A DNA stretch of 64,000 nt, from positions 806,001 to 870,000 of the forward strand of contig NZ_PIPW01000001.1 of assembly GCF_003987215.1 (NCBI RefSeq), given 5' to 3'. The stretch is from Pseudidiomarina halophila. Lineage in GTDB: Bacteria; Pseudomonadota; Gammaproteobacteria; Enterobacterales; Alteromonadaceae. The position numbers and the translations under genes were made by a program. Positions 27,138 to 38,022 of the stretch are shown here, one piece after another (the first letter of the stretch is position 1; the number at the start of each line of letters is the position of its first letter). The notes beneath the pieces are model-generated. The model was not told the origin of the DNA and made no database searches. It saw only the letters and a list, made by a program, of their open reading frames with translations.

Positions 27138-30100
27138 GTTTTCACCGCTGCCAGCGCTTGTTGAACCCGCTTCTCCGACACCGGATAGCGGGTTCCTAGT
27201 TTTTGGGCGAAGAAACTTACCCGCAACTCCTCCAGCATCCAGCGAATTTCGACAACCGGTTCAGGCAGTGCCTGTCCCGCTGGCCATTTGGCCTTAAGCT
27301 CTTTATACGCAGCAGTCAGTTTTTGTAAAGTGAGTAAATGCAACCGATCGCGATTTGGATCCACCGGCAATTTCTCGAGACGCTGCTCAATGGCCTTCAA
27401 ATAGCGCTCAATATCCATTAATCGCTGCGCTCCTGCCTCACTGACAAAACCTGGATACACCAGCTCATCAAGTTGTTGTTTTATGTCCGCATGCGCCTGA
27501 ATTTGATCCAGTGCCACCGAACCTTTCAATTGTTTACGAATTTTTTGCGTACGCACTAAGCAAGGTTCAACCTGCCGGGCGATGGCAGTTACACGTTCAT
27601 TGAGCTCCCCCCGAGCCAGTTCTACCACATCGCGAAAGGCCGTTTCGTTACGAATCGGTTGTGCTGCAATAAATTCATCGAGGGCAGCAACAATGCAGTC
27701 TTCAATTAAAGCATCGACTTTGCCCCAGGGGTTGTAGTACATCGCCAGCTTAGCTTTATTCGATAAGCTTTGCTGCAAGTAACGCACCGGTGACGGCAGT
27801 TGCAGTTGCAACAGTTTTCGTAATGCTTTTTGATGCGAGTATATCGCCTGCTCAGGCTTATCAAATAAGGTTTCCCGCACGCCGTCTTTGGTCGCTTCCA
27901 GAGCCGGATAAGCTTTGACCGAGTAGCCACGGTGCTGACGTTCACGAACTTCCACTAAGGTTCCAAACTGCCAGTCTGTTACCGCCTTCTGCGCTGGCTG
28001 TTCCGCCACAGCTTCACGTAACGCATGCTGCACCTTGCCCTGTAAGCGCTGTTGCAGCATCAAAAGATCACGACCATCAGCAACAGTAGCGCCCTTTTCA
28101 TCTTCGATAACAAACCGCAACTGCAGATAGTCTGGTAGCTGGGCGGCATCCCAGGCATCGTCAGGCACAGTTACCCCCGTCATACGCCGTAACTTCTCGC
28201 TCAGTACCTCAAGCAAAGGACGCTGCAGTAACGCATGAGGATCTTTTTCCTCAGCACAGGCCTGCAGGAATGCCTGCGCGTAATTCGGCGCAGGCACGAA
28301 ATGGCGGCGCCAGTTTTTTGGCAGGGATTTGATCCAGTGCACCACCAGCTGCTCGCGCAACGCCGGTACCTGCCAGTCGAAGCCCTCGGGTTTAAGCTGG
28401 TTCACCAACGTCAATGGTACATGCACCGCCACCCCATCAATGGGATCATTGGGCTCAAAGTGATAGCTCAACGGCAAGGTCAGATCCCCTTGTTGCCAGC
28501 TATCCGGGTAATCCAGCTCGGTGACATGGCCGGCATCCTGCGTCATCAAATCTGTACGTTCAAAGAACAGCAGTTGCGGATCATTCTTCGCAGCTTTATG
28601 CCACCACCCTGCCAGCAACTGTTCGTTGTAAATGCCCGCCGGGATTTCTGCTTCATAAGCATGGAAGAGTGCTTCATCGTCCACCAGGATGTCGCGCCGT
28701 CGCGACTTATCCTCAAGTTCACGAATTTCTTCTATTAAGGCCCGGTTATGTCTGATAAAGGGTAACTGCCGTTTCAGTTCACCGCTCACCAGACCGTCAC
28801 GAATAAAAATTTCACGGGCAGCTACCGGATCAACCGGGCCATACTGCACCCGCCGCCGCGGTACGATGATCAAGCCGTATAATGTCACCTGCTCATCCGC
28901 AACCACAGAGCCTGACTTTTTCGAAAAGTGTGGCTCGAAATAGTTACGTTTCACCAGATGCCTGGCCGCGGGCTCAATCCACTCAGGTTCAATGCGGGCA
29001 TTAACGCGCGCAAATAAACGACTGGTTTCCACCAGTTCTGCCGCCATTACCCATTTCGGTGGCTTTTTAAACAGACCAGAGCCGGGGAAAATGTAAAACT
29101 TGCGATTACGCGCCCCTAAAAACTCGTGACCTTCCTGCTTATTACCTAAATGCGACAATAAGCCGGTTAACAGTGCCCGATGTACGGCCTCAAAACTCGC
29201 TTGTTCCTGATTGATCTTATACCCCAGACCGCGAACCGTCTGCCGGATTTGGCTGTAAACATCCTGCCACTCACGCACCCGCAGAAAATGCAAAAACTCA
29301 GCTTTTAACTGTTTCCTGAACTGGCTTTTTGATAGTGTCCGCTGTTGCTCCTGCAAATAATTCCAAAGATTCAGATAGCCATTGAAATCAGAATCTTTGT
29401 CATGAAAACGTTGATGGAACTCATCTGCCTTTTGCCGTGCTTCCTGGGGCCGTTCCCGCGGATCCTGAATACTCAGCGCAGCCGTAATCACCATAACTTC
29501 CTGCATACAACCGAATTCATTGGCGGCCAATACCATCCGTGCCAGACGAGGATCTATGGGCAATTGTGCCAGTTGTCGGCCCAATCCGGTCAATTGCGGC
29601 CCCGGCGGCTGGCCGCGACGCCGCTTACCTTTACTAAGCTGTAAGGCATGCAGTTCCTGCAACAGATTCATGCCATCTTTAACAAAGCGCTCATCAGGTC
29701 GGTCAATAAAGGGAAATTTGCGGATATCGCCAAGCTTCGCTGCGGTCATCTGCAAAATAACCGCTGCCAGGTTAGTACGTAGTATTTCCGGCTCGGTATA
29801 TTCCGGCCGCTGCAGAAAGTCTTCTTCGCTGTACAGACGGATACAAATGCCTGGCGCGACCCGGCCACAGCGCCCCATACGTTGATTGGCACTGGCCTGG
29901 GAAATCTTTTCAATAGGCAGGCGCTGAACTTTAGTGCGGTAACTGTAACGGCTGATTCGCGCCGTACCCGGGTCGATTACAAAGCGAATTCCGGGGACGG
30001 TTAAGGAGGTTTCTGCAACGTTGGTTGCTATTACAATCCGCCGCTGACTGTGACTTTGAAAGACACGGTTCTGCTCGTTCGCTGACAAACGGGCGAACAA

Positions 30101-30871
30101 GGGCAGGATTTCCGTATTCGGCAAGTCCAGCTCGCTAATTGCTTCGGCAAAGTCGCGTATCTCCCGCTCGCCCGAGCCAAATATCAAAATATCGCCGCTG
30201 GCCTCACGAAAGAGTTCCTGCACTGCATCGCAAACACCCTGTACCACATCGCCGCTATCCTCATCCCCTTCAAGTGGGCGATAGCGTGTTTCAACGGGAT
30301 AGGTACGGCCACTTACGGAAATCACCGGCGCGTTATTAAAATGCTTGGCGAAGCGCTCGGTTTCAATGGTTGCTGAGGTGATCACCAGTTTCAAGTCAGG
30401 ACGCTTAGGCAGGAGTTTGGCCAGTACACCCAGCATAAAATCGATATTCAGACTGCGCTCATGCGCCTCATCGATAATAAGTGCATCGTACTGGCGTAGC
30501 ATGCGGTCATTCTGTAACTCAGCCAGCAACATACCGTCCGTCACTAACTTGATGGCGGTACTGGGCGCGGTCTGATCCTGAAAGCGAACTTTATAACCAA
30601 CGGTTTCGCCTAACGGTGTCTTTAACTCGTCGGCAATACGTTGCGCTACACTGCGGGCAGCGAGGCGCCGCGGCTGGGTATGGCCAATCAGGGTACCCTG
30701 TTGATGCTGGCCGTAACCAAGTTCTAAGAGCATTTTGGGCAGTTGCGTGGTTTTACCTGAACCAGTCTCGCCCGCCACGATAACCACCTGGTTATCACGT
30801 ATCGCTTGTTGGATCTCAGCTTTGGCCTGGACGACCGGTAGGTCGTCAGGGAAATGAATCGTCGTTTGCAC
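27134..30871 (-). CDS. hrpA: ATP-dependent RNA helicase HrpA
   Basis: A 1245-aa DEAH-box helicase with GETGSGKTTQLPK, IIDEAHERS, SAT and QRMGRCGR motifs followed by the winged-helix/ratchet/OB region and the long HrpA-specific C-terminus. It is known for rescuing stalled ribosomes and processing mRNA. The start is a GTG at 30871 with AGGA upstream; a stop lies two codons before it, so the roughly 70-residue N-terminal extension of E. coli HrpA is absent. Confidence 0.95.
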   Translation of the reverse strand: MQTTIHFPDDLPVVQAKAEIQQAIRDNQVVIVAGETGSGKTTQLPKMLLELGYGQHQQGTLIGHTQPRRLAARSVAQRIADELKTPLGETVGYKVRFQDQTAPSTAIKLVTDGMLLAELQNDRMLRQYDALIIDEAHERSLNIDFMLGVLAKLLPKRPDLKLVITSATIETERFAKHFNNAPVISVSGRTYPVETRYRPLEGDEDSGDVVQGVCDAVQELFREASGDILIFGSGEREIRDFAEAISELDLPNTEILPLFARLSANEQNRVFQSHSQRRIVIATNVAETSLTVPGIRFVIDPGTARISRYSYRTKVQRLPIEKISQASANQRMGRCGRVAPGICIRLYSEEDFLQRPEYTEPEILRTNLAAVILQMTAAKLGDIRKFPFIDRPDERFVKDGMNLLQELHALQLSKGKRRRGQPPGPQLTGLGRQLAQLPIDPRLARMVLAANEFGCMQEVMVITAALSIQDPRERPQEARQKADEFHQRFHDKDSDFNGYLNLWNYLQEQQRTLSKSQFRKQLKAEFLHFLRVREWQDVYSQIRQTVRGLGYKINQEQASFEAVHRALLTGLLSHLGNKQEGHEFLGARNRKFYIFPGSGLFKKPPKWVMAAELVETSRLFARVNARIEPEWIEPAARHLVKRNYFEPHFSKKSGSVVADEQVTLYGLIIVPRRRVQYGPVDPVAAREIFIRDGLVSGELKRQLPFIRHNRALIEEIRELEDKSRRRDILVDDEALFHAYEAEIPAGIYNEQLLAGWWHKAAKNDPQLLFFERTDLMTQDAGHVTELDYPDSWQQGDLTLPLSYHFEPNDPIDGVAVHVPLTLVNQLKPEGFDWQVPALREQLVVHWIKSLPKNWRRHFVPAPNYAQAFLQACAEEKDPHALLQRPLLEVLSEKLRRMTGVTVPDDAWDAAQLPDYLQLRFVIEDEKGATVADGRDLLMLQQRLQGKVQHALREAVAEQPAQKAVTDWQFGTLVEVRERQHRGYSVKAYPALEATKDGVRETLFDKPEQAIYSHQKALRKLLQLQLPSPVRYLQQSLSNKAKLAMYYNPWGKVDALIEDCIVAALDEFIAAQPIRNETAFRDVVELARGELNERVTAIARQVEPCLVRTQKIRKQLKGSVALDQIQAHADIKQQLDELVYPGFVSEAGAQRLMDIERYLKAIEQRLEKLPVDPNRDRLHLLTLQKLTAAYKELKAKWPAGQALPEPVVEIRWMLEELRVSFFAQKLGTRYPVSEKRVQQALAAVKT

Positions 30872-30931
30872 GCACTATCCTGCAGTTACATCAGCGGAAA
30901 GGCCAGAGTTTACCAGTGTCGCGCCAGCTTG

Positions 30932-31354
30932 TTAACGGCGTCGGTAAGAATCGAGGAAATAGCAGTCAATAGCGCCGAGTATATCGGTGCGCGAAATAAC
31001 CCCAACCAGCTGGCGGTTGTCATCATCGAGCACCGGATAGACCTTTGGCTTTTTCGCATCCATACGCTGGGCGATGTCAGTAATAGAGTCACCGGCGAAA
31101 ACACTTAAAACTTCACCTTTGAACATACAATCGCCAACATTAGCCGACATTTCCTTATGATAAGTATCGCGCAGCATGGTCGCGAGGCAATCCTGCTCAG
31201 ACAAAAAGCCGATTACACGCCGTTGGTCATCAACCACAGGACCGCCACGCTGGCGAGTCTGCAGTAATCTTTCCACAGCCACCTCGATAGGCATTGTGGC
31301 CGTAAAAACAGCCGGACGACGATTCATAAAATCAGCAACTTTCATCGATTCCAT
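30932..31354 (-). CDS. Tandem CBS-domain protein
   Basis: A 140-aa protein made of two CBS motifs (VADFMNRRPAVFTATMPIE and VGDCMFKGEVLSVFAGDSI), a Bateman module that senses adenine nucleotides in many proteins. No fused catalytic part. A later ATG at 31345 (MKVADFM) is possible. Cellular partner unknown. Confidence 0.85.
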   Translation of the reverse strand: MESMKVADFMNRRPAVFTATMPIEVAVERLLQTRQRGGPVVDDQRRVIGFLSEQDCLATMLRDTYHKEMSANVGDCMFKGEVLSVFAGDSITDIAQRMDAKKPKVYPVLDDDNRQLVGVISRTDILGAIDCYFLDSYRRR

Positions 31355-31412
31355 AATTACCTCGCTTTCGCTTACCGCAAACCAAACGCGTTATGCCTTA
31401 AGCTAATTATAG

Positions 31413-32447
31413 TCAATCTTTATAGATCGCAACCTCAGCTTCAGCGTTGCCGACGCGACTGGCCCGATACATCCCTTCAGTATTAAACGGCATGTGCACG
31501 TTACCCTCAGCATCAAGGATAATTACGCCACCCGTGCCGCCAGCGGGAAGTAGAACGTCATGAATAACCGTATCGCCTGCAGTTTCTACCGACTCACCTA
31601 AGTATTTCACCCGGCTACAGATATCTGCAGCAACATGGTAGCGAATGAAGTATTCACCGTGGCCGGTCGCGGAAACTGCACAGCTAGCATTATCGGCCCA
31701 AGTGCCGGCGCCAATAATTGGTGAGTCGCCAATACGTCCATAACGTTTTGCCGTCATGCCACCGGTTGATGTTGCCGCACTCAGATTACCGTACTTATCA
31801 ACCGCGACCGCACCCACGGTGCCATACTTGTATTTCTCATCGAGTTCTAAATAGGCTTGCTTATCGGCAACGCCAAGTTTTTCCCGCGCTTGCTCAAGTT
31901 GCTGGTAACGATGCTCGGTATCAAAATAATCATTGGGTACCTGCTCCAGGCCTTGTTCGGCTGCAAACTGCTCGGCGCCTTCGCCGCTCAACATCACATG
32001 TACCGAGTTTTCCATGACACTACGCGCCAGTGCAATTGGGCTTTTGATGGTCTTTACGCCGGCAACAGCACCAGCTTCAAGGGTCGCACCGTCCATAATA
32101 GAGGCGTCAAGTTCGTGCCCGCCATCAAAGGTATAAACCGCGCCAAGTCCGGCGTTAAACAGCGGCGAAGCTTCCATAATTTGCACCGCTGCGATAACCG
32201 CATCCATGCTGGTGCCGCCTTCGGCTAAAATTGCATGACCCGCGTTTAACGCTTCGGTCAGCTTTGCAGTGTATGCCGCTTCCTGTTCCTCGGTTAAATC
32301 TGCCCGGGTAATCGTACCGGCGCCACCATGAATGGCGATGGCAAACGTATTATCTTCAGTTGCAGACGATGCAAAAGCCGGTTGTGCGATGCTCAATGTG
32401 GCACTGACCGCCACGAGCGCTGCGGCAAGAGTCGAAAATTTAATCAT
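31413..32447 (-). CDS. Secreted isoaspartyl peptidase/L-asparaginase
   Basis: A 344-aa N-terminal-nucleophile hydrolase (type 2 asparaginase). It has a signal peptide (LSIAQPAFASS), AIHGGAGTI near the mature start, and the self-cleavage site Gly|Thr in KYGTVGAVAVD, where the Thr becomes the nucleophile. TSTGGMTAKRYGRIGDSPI is the substrate loop. It would act in the periplasm on isoaspartyl dipeptides or asparagine. Confidence 0.92.
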   Translation of the reverse strand: MIKFSTLAAALVAVSATLSIAQPAFASSATEDNTFAIAIHGGAGTITRADLTEEQEAAYTAKLTEALNAGHAILAEGGTSMDAVIAAVQIMEASPLFNAGLGAVYTFDGGHELDASIMDGATLEAGAVAGVKTIKSPIALARSVMENSVHVMLSGEGAEQFAAEQGLEQVPNDYFDTEHRYQQLEQAREKLGVADKQAYLELDEKYKYGTVGAVAVDKYGNLSAATSTGGMTAKRYGRIGDSPIIGAGTWADNASCAVSATGHGEYFIRYHVAADICSRVKYLGESVETAGDTVIHDVLLPAGGTGGVIILDAEGNVHMPFNTEGMYRASRVGNAEAEVAIYKD

Positions 32448-32618
32448 ATCGCTACCTTTTTTGGTTGAAATCTGGTTGAAATAACAGAGTCGTCATTTAT
32501 CCTGCCATGCAGCAGGCTTAACTACTAGTTCTAAATGCGCGGTCGAGCGCAGCAATTGCGGCAGCTATCGCAATCAGGTAGTCTGATCTTCAGTTTTCCT
32601 TCAACACGTTACCTTCAT

Positions 32619-34052
32619 ATGAGCGAAGCAAGCTTTTACTGGCACGACTACGAGACCTGGGGCGCAAACCCGCAAGTTGATCGACCGGCTCAGTTCGCCG
32701 GACTGCGAACGACACTTGATTTTGAACCGCTACAGCGGCCACTGACGATCTACAGTCAGCCCACCCCTGATTTTTTGCCGCACCCGCAGGCTGTGCTCAT
32801 TACTGGAATCACGCCGCAGCATGCATTAGCGCAGGGCATGAACGAAACCTCGTTTGCTGGCAAAATCGCGCAACAGATGAGTGAACCTAACACCACAATT
32901 GTGGGTTACAACTCTATTGCATTTGATGATGAAGTGACGCGCCATCTGTTCTACCGCAACTTTATCGATCCTTATGCACATACCTGGCAGCACAACAACT
33001 CGCGCTGGGACCTGATTGACGTGGTGCGCGCGTGTTATGCGCTGCGACCAGAGGGCATTAGCTGGCCTGAAAATGAAGCTGGACAGGTAAGCATGCGACT
33101 CGAGCATTTAACCAAAGCGAACGGCATCGATCATGGTCAGGCGCATGACGCTATGGCTGATGTTTATGCCACTATCGGCATCGCCAAACTGCTGAAAAAA
33201 GCCCAGCCGAAGTTGTTTGATTACGCTTATAACATACGCCGCAAACAAGCACTGAAACCCTTAATTGACTTAGTCAACTTTACCCCCATCGTACATATTG
33301 CCGGCTTCTATGGGGCCGACAACGGTTACCTCTCGCTAATCATGCCGCTTGGGTTTAAAGATGATAATCCAAATGCGCTGGTGTACTGGAACTTACGTCA
33401 GGATCCGCGCGAATTAGCGCAACTTAACGCTGACCAATTACAGCAACGTCGCTTCGCCCCACGCGAGCAACGCGATGCGGCTGGCTGGGGCGTCTACGGT
33501 GCGCAGCAGTTGCAACTTAATCGCTGTCCGTTTCTGGCACCGCGTAGCGTACTCAGCACCGAAGTTCAGCAACGTTGGCAACTGCCACTTGAGGAAATGT
33601 TAGCCCGCGCTGCCTGGCTGCAGCAACAACCGGAATTCCGTGAGCGATTGCTTGCCAGCACCGATTCCAATTTTCAGGACACGGGTCCGTTGGATCCTGA
33701 GTTGCAGCTTTATGCAGGCGAGTTCTTTAGCGACCAGGATCGCTCCGCCATGGCAATTATCCGGGCTACCGAACCTGAACAACTTGCTGCGCTGGAGCTG
33801 AATTTTTCCGACGCACGCCTACCGGAAATGCTGTTCCGCTATCGTGCGCGGAACTTCCCTGCCACCCTGAACGATACAGAACTTCAGCGCTGGCGGCAGT
33901 TCTGCCAGACACGCATGCTGGAGCCCTTGCCTAAAGCGCTGTCAGCGGAACAGTTCATGGTGGAATTAGACCAATGCGCGAGCTTGTACGCTGATGATGG
34001 CCGTAAGCAGCGTTTACTGAAAGACCTTTACCACTATGTCCAAAATCTCTGA
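32619..34052 (+). CDS. sbcB: Exodeoxyribonuclease I
   Basis: A 477-aa 3'-5' single-strand DNA exonuclease of the DEDDh class. The first motif is DYETWG; HDAMADVYAT holds the conserved His-Asp, and SH3-like and C-terminal helical parts follow. It acts in recombination and mismatch repair. The ATG at 32619 (MSEASFYWHDYE) gives the family start; the frame is open further upstream but unlike the family. Confidence 0.94.
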   Translation: MSEASFYWHDYETWGANPQVDRPAQFAGLRTTLDFEPLQRPLTIYSQPTPDFLPHPQAVLITGITPQHALAQGMNETSFAGKIAQQMSEPNTTIVGYNSIAFDDEVTRHLFYRNFIDPYAHTWQHNNSRWDLIDVVRACYALRPEGISWPENEAGQVSMRLEHLTKANGIDHGQAHDAMADVYATIGIAKLLKKAQPKLFDYAYNIRRKQALKPLIDLVNFTPIVHIAGFYGADNGYLSLIMPLGFKDDNPNALVYWNLRQDPRELAQLNADQLQQRRFAPREQRDAAGWGVYGAQQLQLNRCPFLAPRSVLSTEVQQRWQLPLEEMLARAAWLQQQPEFRERLLASTDSNFQDTGPLDPELQLYAGEFFSDQDRSAMAIIRATEPEQLAALELNFSDARLPEMLFRYRARNFPATLNDTELQRWRQFCQTRMLEPLPKALSAEQFMVELDQCASLYADDGRKQRLLKDLYHYVQNL

Positions 34053-35655
34053 TGCGCGCTCTACATTTGATTATATTATCGTCGGCGCAGGCTCCGCCGG
34101 TTGCGTTCTGGCGGAAAAGCTCTCGCACGATGGCCGTTTCCGAGTCGCATTAGTTGAAGCCGGCGGCGATGGCACATCCCCTTTCGTAACCATGCCGGGC
34201 GGTGTCGCGCTACTATTGCACCACAAAGGCTTAAACTGGCAATTACGCAGTGAGGATGCCAGTTTGCGCCAGGGCAAGGGTCTCTATACCCCGCGGGGCA
34301 AGGGGCTGGGTGGCAGCAGCGCCATCAACGCCATGATCTACACCCGTGGCGCAGCCAGCGACTATGACAGTTGGGCAAAAGTAAGCAGCGCGGACTGGGC
34401 CTGGCAGGCACTACTGCCGCGCTTTCGCCAGCTGGAAAACAACCAACGCGGGGCCGATGCTTTCCATGGCGATCAGGGTCCCCTGCGCGTGAGTGATGTA
34501 GCACCCTACTACAAGGTATCTGAACGCTTTATTGACGCCGCTGTGCAGGCAGGGATCCCGCATAATCATGATTTCAATGGTGCTGACCTGTATGGAGTCG
34601 GCGCGTTTCAGTTCACCATCCATGAGGGCAAACGCTTTGGCGTGCGCCAGGCATTTCTCGAACCGGCAACGGAACGCAGAAATTTGTCTATCCTGACCGG
34701 GTCTCAGGTTGAACGGGTGGTGATTAAGCAACAACGCGCCACCGGTGTATTACTTCGCACCGGCGCAAGTAGCCACGAATTCATTGCTGCAAGCCGTGAA
34801 GTCATCCTTAGTGCCGGCGCGTTTCACTCACCCCAGTTGCTCATGTTGTCCGGCATCGGACCAGCTGACGAGTTGCACCGCCATGGCATTATTCCTATCG
34901 TTGACAGTCCTGATGTTGGCGCTAATCTGCAAGAGCACGTCGATATATTAGTGCACTATCGCAACCGCCAAAAAGACAGTATCAGTCTGGGTCCTGTCGG
35001 TCTTGCCAAACTGGGTTGGCAAACGCTGCGCTACTGGCGCAAGGGCGATGGCGCCATGGCACACCCGCCCGCGGAAGTCGGCGGCTTTTTACGGAGCTCA
35101 GCAGAGGTGACAACACCCGATATTCAGTTGCATCTGGTGCCTACCCGTTTCGACGATAGCGGCTACGACCTGCGGCCCGCGTTTGGCCATGGTTTTGCCT
35201 GCCATGCTTGTGTCTTACGGCCGGAAACCCGTGGCCGGCTTTATCTGCATAGTGCTGACGTTCGTCAGGCCCCCGGCTTCACTTATGACTTTATGCGAAA
35301 CCACAACGATAGCCAGGTGTTGCTATCAGGGGTACGCCAAATTCGCGAGATCATGAATCAGCCGGCGATGGCGGAACATAACGGCGGTGAAGTGTTGCCG
35401 GGAGCAACACAGGATGAAGAACAGCTACTCGCGCAAATGCGCAAACACTGTGGACTGATTTACCATCCGACCAGCACCTGCCGCATGGGCAACGATATCA
35501 ATGCGGTTGTCGATGCGCAGTTGCGGGTAAGAGGCGTTGACAGTTTGCGGGTAATTGACGCATCAGTGATGCCCACAGTGATTAGTGGAAATACCAACGC
35601 GCCAACTATGGTGATCGCAGATGCAGGTGCCGACCTTATCCTTGCCGACACCTGA
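34036..35655 (+). CDS. GMC-family FAD oxidoreductase (choline/alcohol dehydrogenase-like)
   Basis: A 539-aa flavoprotein with the FAD-binding DYIIVGAGSAGCVLAEKL, the GMC signatures GLGGSSAINAMIYTRG and SAGAFHSPQLLMLSGIG, and the C-terminal active-site part YHPTSTCRMG with SGNTNAPTMVIAD. The family includes BetA and AlkJ; without other glycine-betaine genes nearby an aliphatic alcohol is as likely a substrate as choline. The start overlaps the end of sbcB by 17 bp. Confidence 0.9.
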   Translation: MSKISDARSTFDYIIVGAGSAGCVLAEKLSHDGRFRVALVEAGGDGTSPFVTMPGGVALLLHHKGLNWQLRSEDASLRQGKGLYTPRGKGLGGSSAINAMIYTRGAASDYDSWAKVSSADWAWQALLPRFRQLENNQRGADAFHGDQGPLRVSDVAPYYKVSERFIDAAVQAGIPHNHDFNGADLYGVGAFQFTIHEGKRFGVRQAFLEPATERRNLSILTGSQVERVVIKQQRATGVLLRTGASSHEFIAASREVILSAGAFHSPQLLMLSGIGPADELHRHGIIPIVDSPDVGANLQEHVDILVHYRNRQKDSISLGPVGLAKLGWQTLRYWRKGDGAMAHPPAEVGGFLRSSAEVTTPDIQLHLVPTRFDDSGYDLRPAFGHGFACHACVLRPETRGRLYLHSADVRQAPGFTYDFMRNHNDSQVLLSGVRQIREIMNQPAMAEHNGGEVLPGATQDEEQLLAQMRKHCGLIYHPTSTCRMGNDINAVVDAQLRVRGVDSLRVIDASVMPTVISGNTNAPTMVIADAGADLILADT

Positions 35656-35672
35656 TCCTTTACCAGGTTTAC

Positions 35673-38015
35673 TTAATGGATACGCTTGCCAAACCGCGAG
35701 AATAACCGCGCCAGCGCTGGAATCAATATCAATGCACCTAACATATTCCAGATGAACATGAAGGTTAACAAGATCCCCATATCTGCCTGGAACTTGATGG
35801 GTGAAAAGATCCATGTGGCTACGCCAATCGCCAGAGTTAGTCCCGTAAAGCCAACGGCCTTACCCGTACTATCGAGGGCATATTTATAGCAGTCATCCAG
35901 ATGCATTCCACGCTCAAGACCTTCCTTCATCTTGGCGTAAATATAGATACCATAGTCGACCCCGATACCGACACCGAGCGCAATTACCGGCAAAGTGGCA
36001 ACCTTAACGCCGATACCGAGCGTGGCCATCAGACCTTGACTCATAACTGTGGTTAGCGCCAATGGTAAAACAATACAAGCGACCGTGCGTAAACTGCGGA
36101 AGGTGATAAATACCAGGACAATCACTACGCCATAAACCCACAACAACATTTCGTACTGGGCATCTTCAATGACCGCATTGGTCGCCGCTTCAATACCTGA
36201 GTTACCAGCGGCCATCAGCAATTCCAGGCCTTCCTGCTGGTAATTCGCATTAAAGGTATTAACCGCTTCAACCACCGTCCGCAGCGTCTCTGCTTTGTGA
36301 TCGTTAAGGTAAATTATGATAGGTGCCATGGAGCAGTCAGGGTTAATTAAGCCCGGAGGTGTCCGTCCCGTGTTTGCGTTAAGCACGTACTGGTTGCGGT
36401 TAAGACTAAACCACTTCAAGTTGCCTTCATTAAGCGCAAAAGAGCCCATTTTGGCTACATAGACGACGGATTTTACATCCTGCACACCTGGGGTATTTTC
36501 CATATGCCAGCTGAAGCGGTCCATGACCTCTAAGTTATCATAGGCGATGCATTGAGAAGGTTCAGTCTCCGCCATCACTACAAAAATATCCGTGCTGGAA
36601 CTGTAGTTATCAACGATAAACTGGTTATCCAGATTATAACGACTGTCAGGGCGTAATTCCGGCGCGCCAGCGTCAAGGTCCCCTATCTTCAGTTGTTGCC
36701 CCTGAATAATCCCCCAGCTTAATCCGATGAGCGCAACAGCGAGCGCACTGTACGCCCATTTTGGCTGCGAAAAACGTGAGAACAAGGTCAGTACCGGGTG
36801 GTCTTCGTCACGAACACGCTCGCTATATCGCCGCCCGCGCTCAGAAATCCCAAAGTAGGACATCAAAATCGGCAACAAACCAAGGTTAGTCAGCACGACC
36901 ACGGCAACCCCAATACTTGCCGCAATTGCCAGCTCTTGAATCACCGCAATATCAATGACCATCAGGGTGGTAAAGCCGATTGCATCGGAAATCAATGCAG
37001 TTAAACCGGCAATGTAAAGCGCGCGAAATGCAAGACGCGACGACATCAGCCGATTATGGCCCTCGACCCGATTGCTGCTCATCGCGTTGATGATTTGCAC
37101 ACCGTGACTCACGCCTATGGCGAAGACCAAAAACGGTACCAGCATAGAGTACGGGTTAATTCCGCTGCCAATCAGTTTGATGATGCCCAGCTGCCAGACC
37201 ACGGCGATAATTGAGCAACCTAAAACGGCAAAGGAACTGCGCCAGCAGCGACTATAGGCAAACAACATAACCAGCGTGATAATGATGGCAATGAGGAAGA
37301 AAAGCCCAACCTGCATCGCTCCTTCGATCAGGTCGCCGATGATCTTTGCAAACCCGGTAATATGAATTTTAATATCATCGGATTGATACTTTTCCCGTAC
37401 CCGATTTTCCAGTTCTTCGGAAAACGCCTGATAATCGAGGGGCTCACCGGTGTCTGGATTGATCTCATTCAACGGCACATAAATCAGTGCTGACTTGAAG
37501 TTATTGGCGACCAGGTTACCTACTTCACCCGAGCGTAATACGTTGGTTCGTAACTGTTCCAGCGACTCTTCTGAGGCATCCCAGTTATCAGGTATCACAG
37601 GTCCGCCGACAAAGCCTTCTTCGGTAACCTCACTCCAGCGGACATTGGGTGTCCAGAGGCTTTTTAACCCGGTTCGATCAACCCCCGGAATAAAAAACAC
37701 TTCATCCGTGATTTCCTGCAAGGTCTTTTGGAAGTCGGCAGTAAAAATAGTGTCGTCGGTGGTTTCGACCGCAATCCGCACTACATTACCTAAACTTGCC
37801 AAATCATCGCGGTGTTCAAAAAAGTTTTGAATAAACGGATGATTGGTCGGGATCATTTTCATCAAGCTCGCTTCCGGGCGCACCTGACTTGCATGCCAAC
37901 CTAAAAACACGGTCAGCAAGGCAAAAAGTACCACCCAAAGCGGTCGGAAATTAAAAATTAAGCGCTCGAGAAAAACGCTTTTATCTGCTTTTTTTTCTAC
38001 TTGCTGTTCAGACAT
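35673..38015 (-). CDS. RND-superfamily (MMPL-type) exporter
   Basis: A 780-aa transporter with two repeats of one membrane helix, a periplasmic loop and five helices (for example GVVIVLVFITFRSL and GVGIGVDYGIYIYAKM). It resembles the MMPL/HpnN branch that moves lipids rather than drugs. It lies 7 bp after the upstream YCF48 gene, so they form an operon, with the DUF1329 gene divergent next door. This trio recurs in marine gammaproteobacteria and suggests envelope lipid or hydrophobic-compound trafficking. Confidence 0.85.
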   Translation of the reverse strand: MSEQQVEKKADKSVFLERLIFNFRPLWVVLFALLTVFLGWHASQVRPEASLMKMIPTNHPFIQNFFEHRDDLASLGNVVRIAVETTDDTIFTADFQKTLQEITDEVFFIPGVDRTGLKSLWTPNVRWSEVTEEGFVGGPVIPDNWDASEESLEQLRTNVLRSGEVGNLVANNFKSALIYVPLNEINPDTGEPLDYQAFSEELENRVREKYQSDDIKIHITGFAKIIGDLIEGAMQVGLFFLIAIIITLVMLFAYSRCWRSSFAVLGCSIIAVVWQLGIIKLIGSGINPYSMLVPFLVFAIGVSHGVQIINAMSSNRVEGHNRLMSSRLAFRALYIAGLTALISDAIGFTTLMVIDIAVIQELAIAASIGVAVVVLTNLGLLPILMSYFGISERGRRYSERVRDEDHPVLTLFSRFSQPKWAYSALAVALIGLSWGIIQGQQLKIGDLDAGAPELRPDSRYNLDNQFIVDNYSSSTDIFVVMAETEPSQCIAYDNLEVMDRFSWHMENTPGVQDVKSVVYVAKMGSFALNEGNLKWFSLNRNQYVLNANTGRTPPGLINPDCSMAPIIIYLNDHKAETLRTVVEAVNTFNANYQQEGLELLMAAGNSGIEAATNAVIEDAQYEMLLWVYGVVIVLVFITFRSLRTVACIVLPLALTTVMSQGLMATLGIGVKVATLPVIALGVGIGVDYGIYIYAKMKEGLERGMHLDDCYKYALDSTGKAVGFTGLTLAIGVATWIFSPIKFQADMGILLTFMFIWNMLGALILIPALARLFSRFGKRIH

Positions 38016-38022
38016 TGCGATT

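Noticed and set aside
28235-28738. A 167-codon open frame opposite hrpA
   Set aside because: It lies wholly inside the well-conserved hrpA reading frame on the other strand and has no recognisable product.
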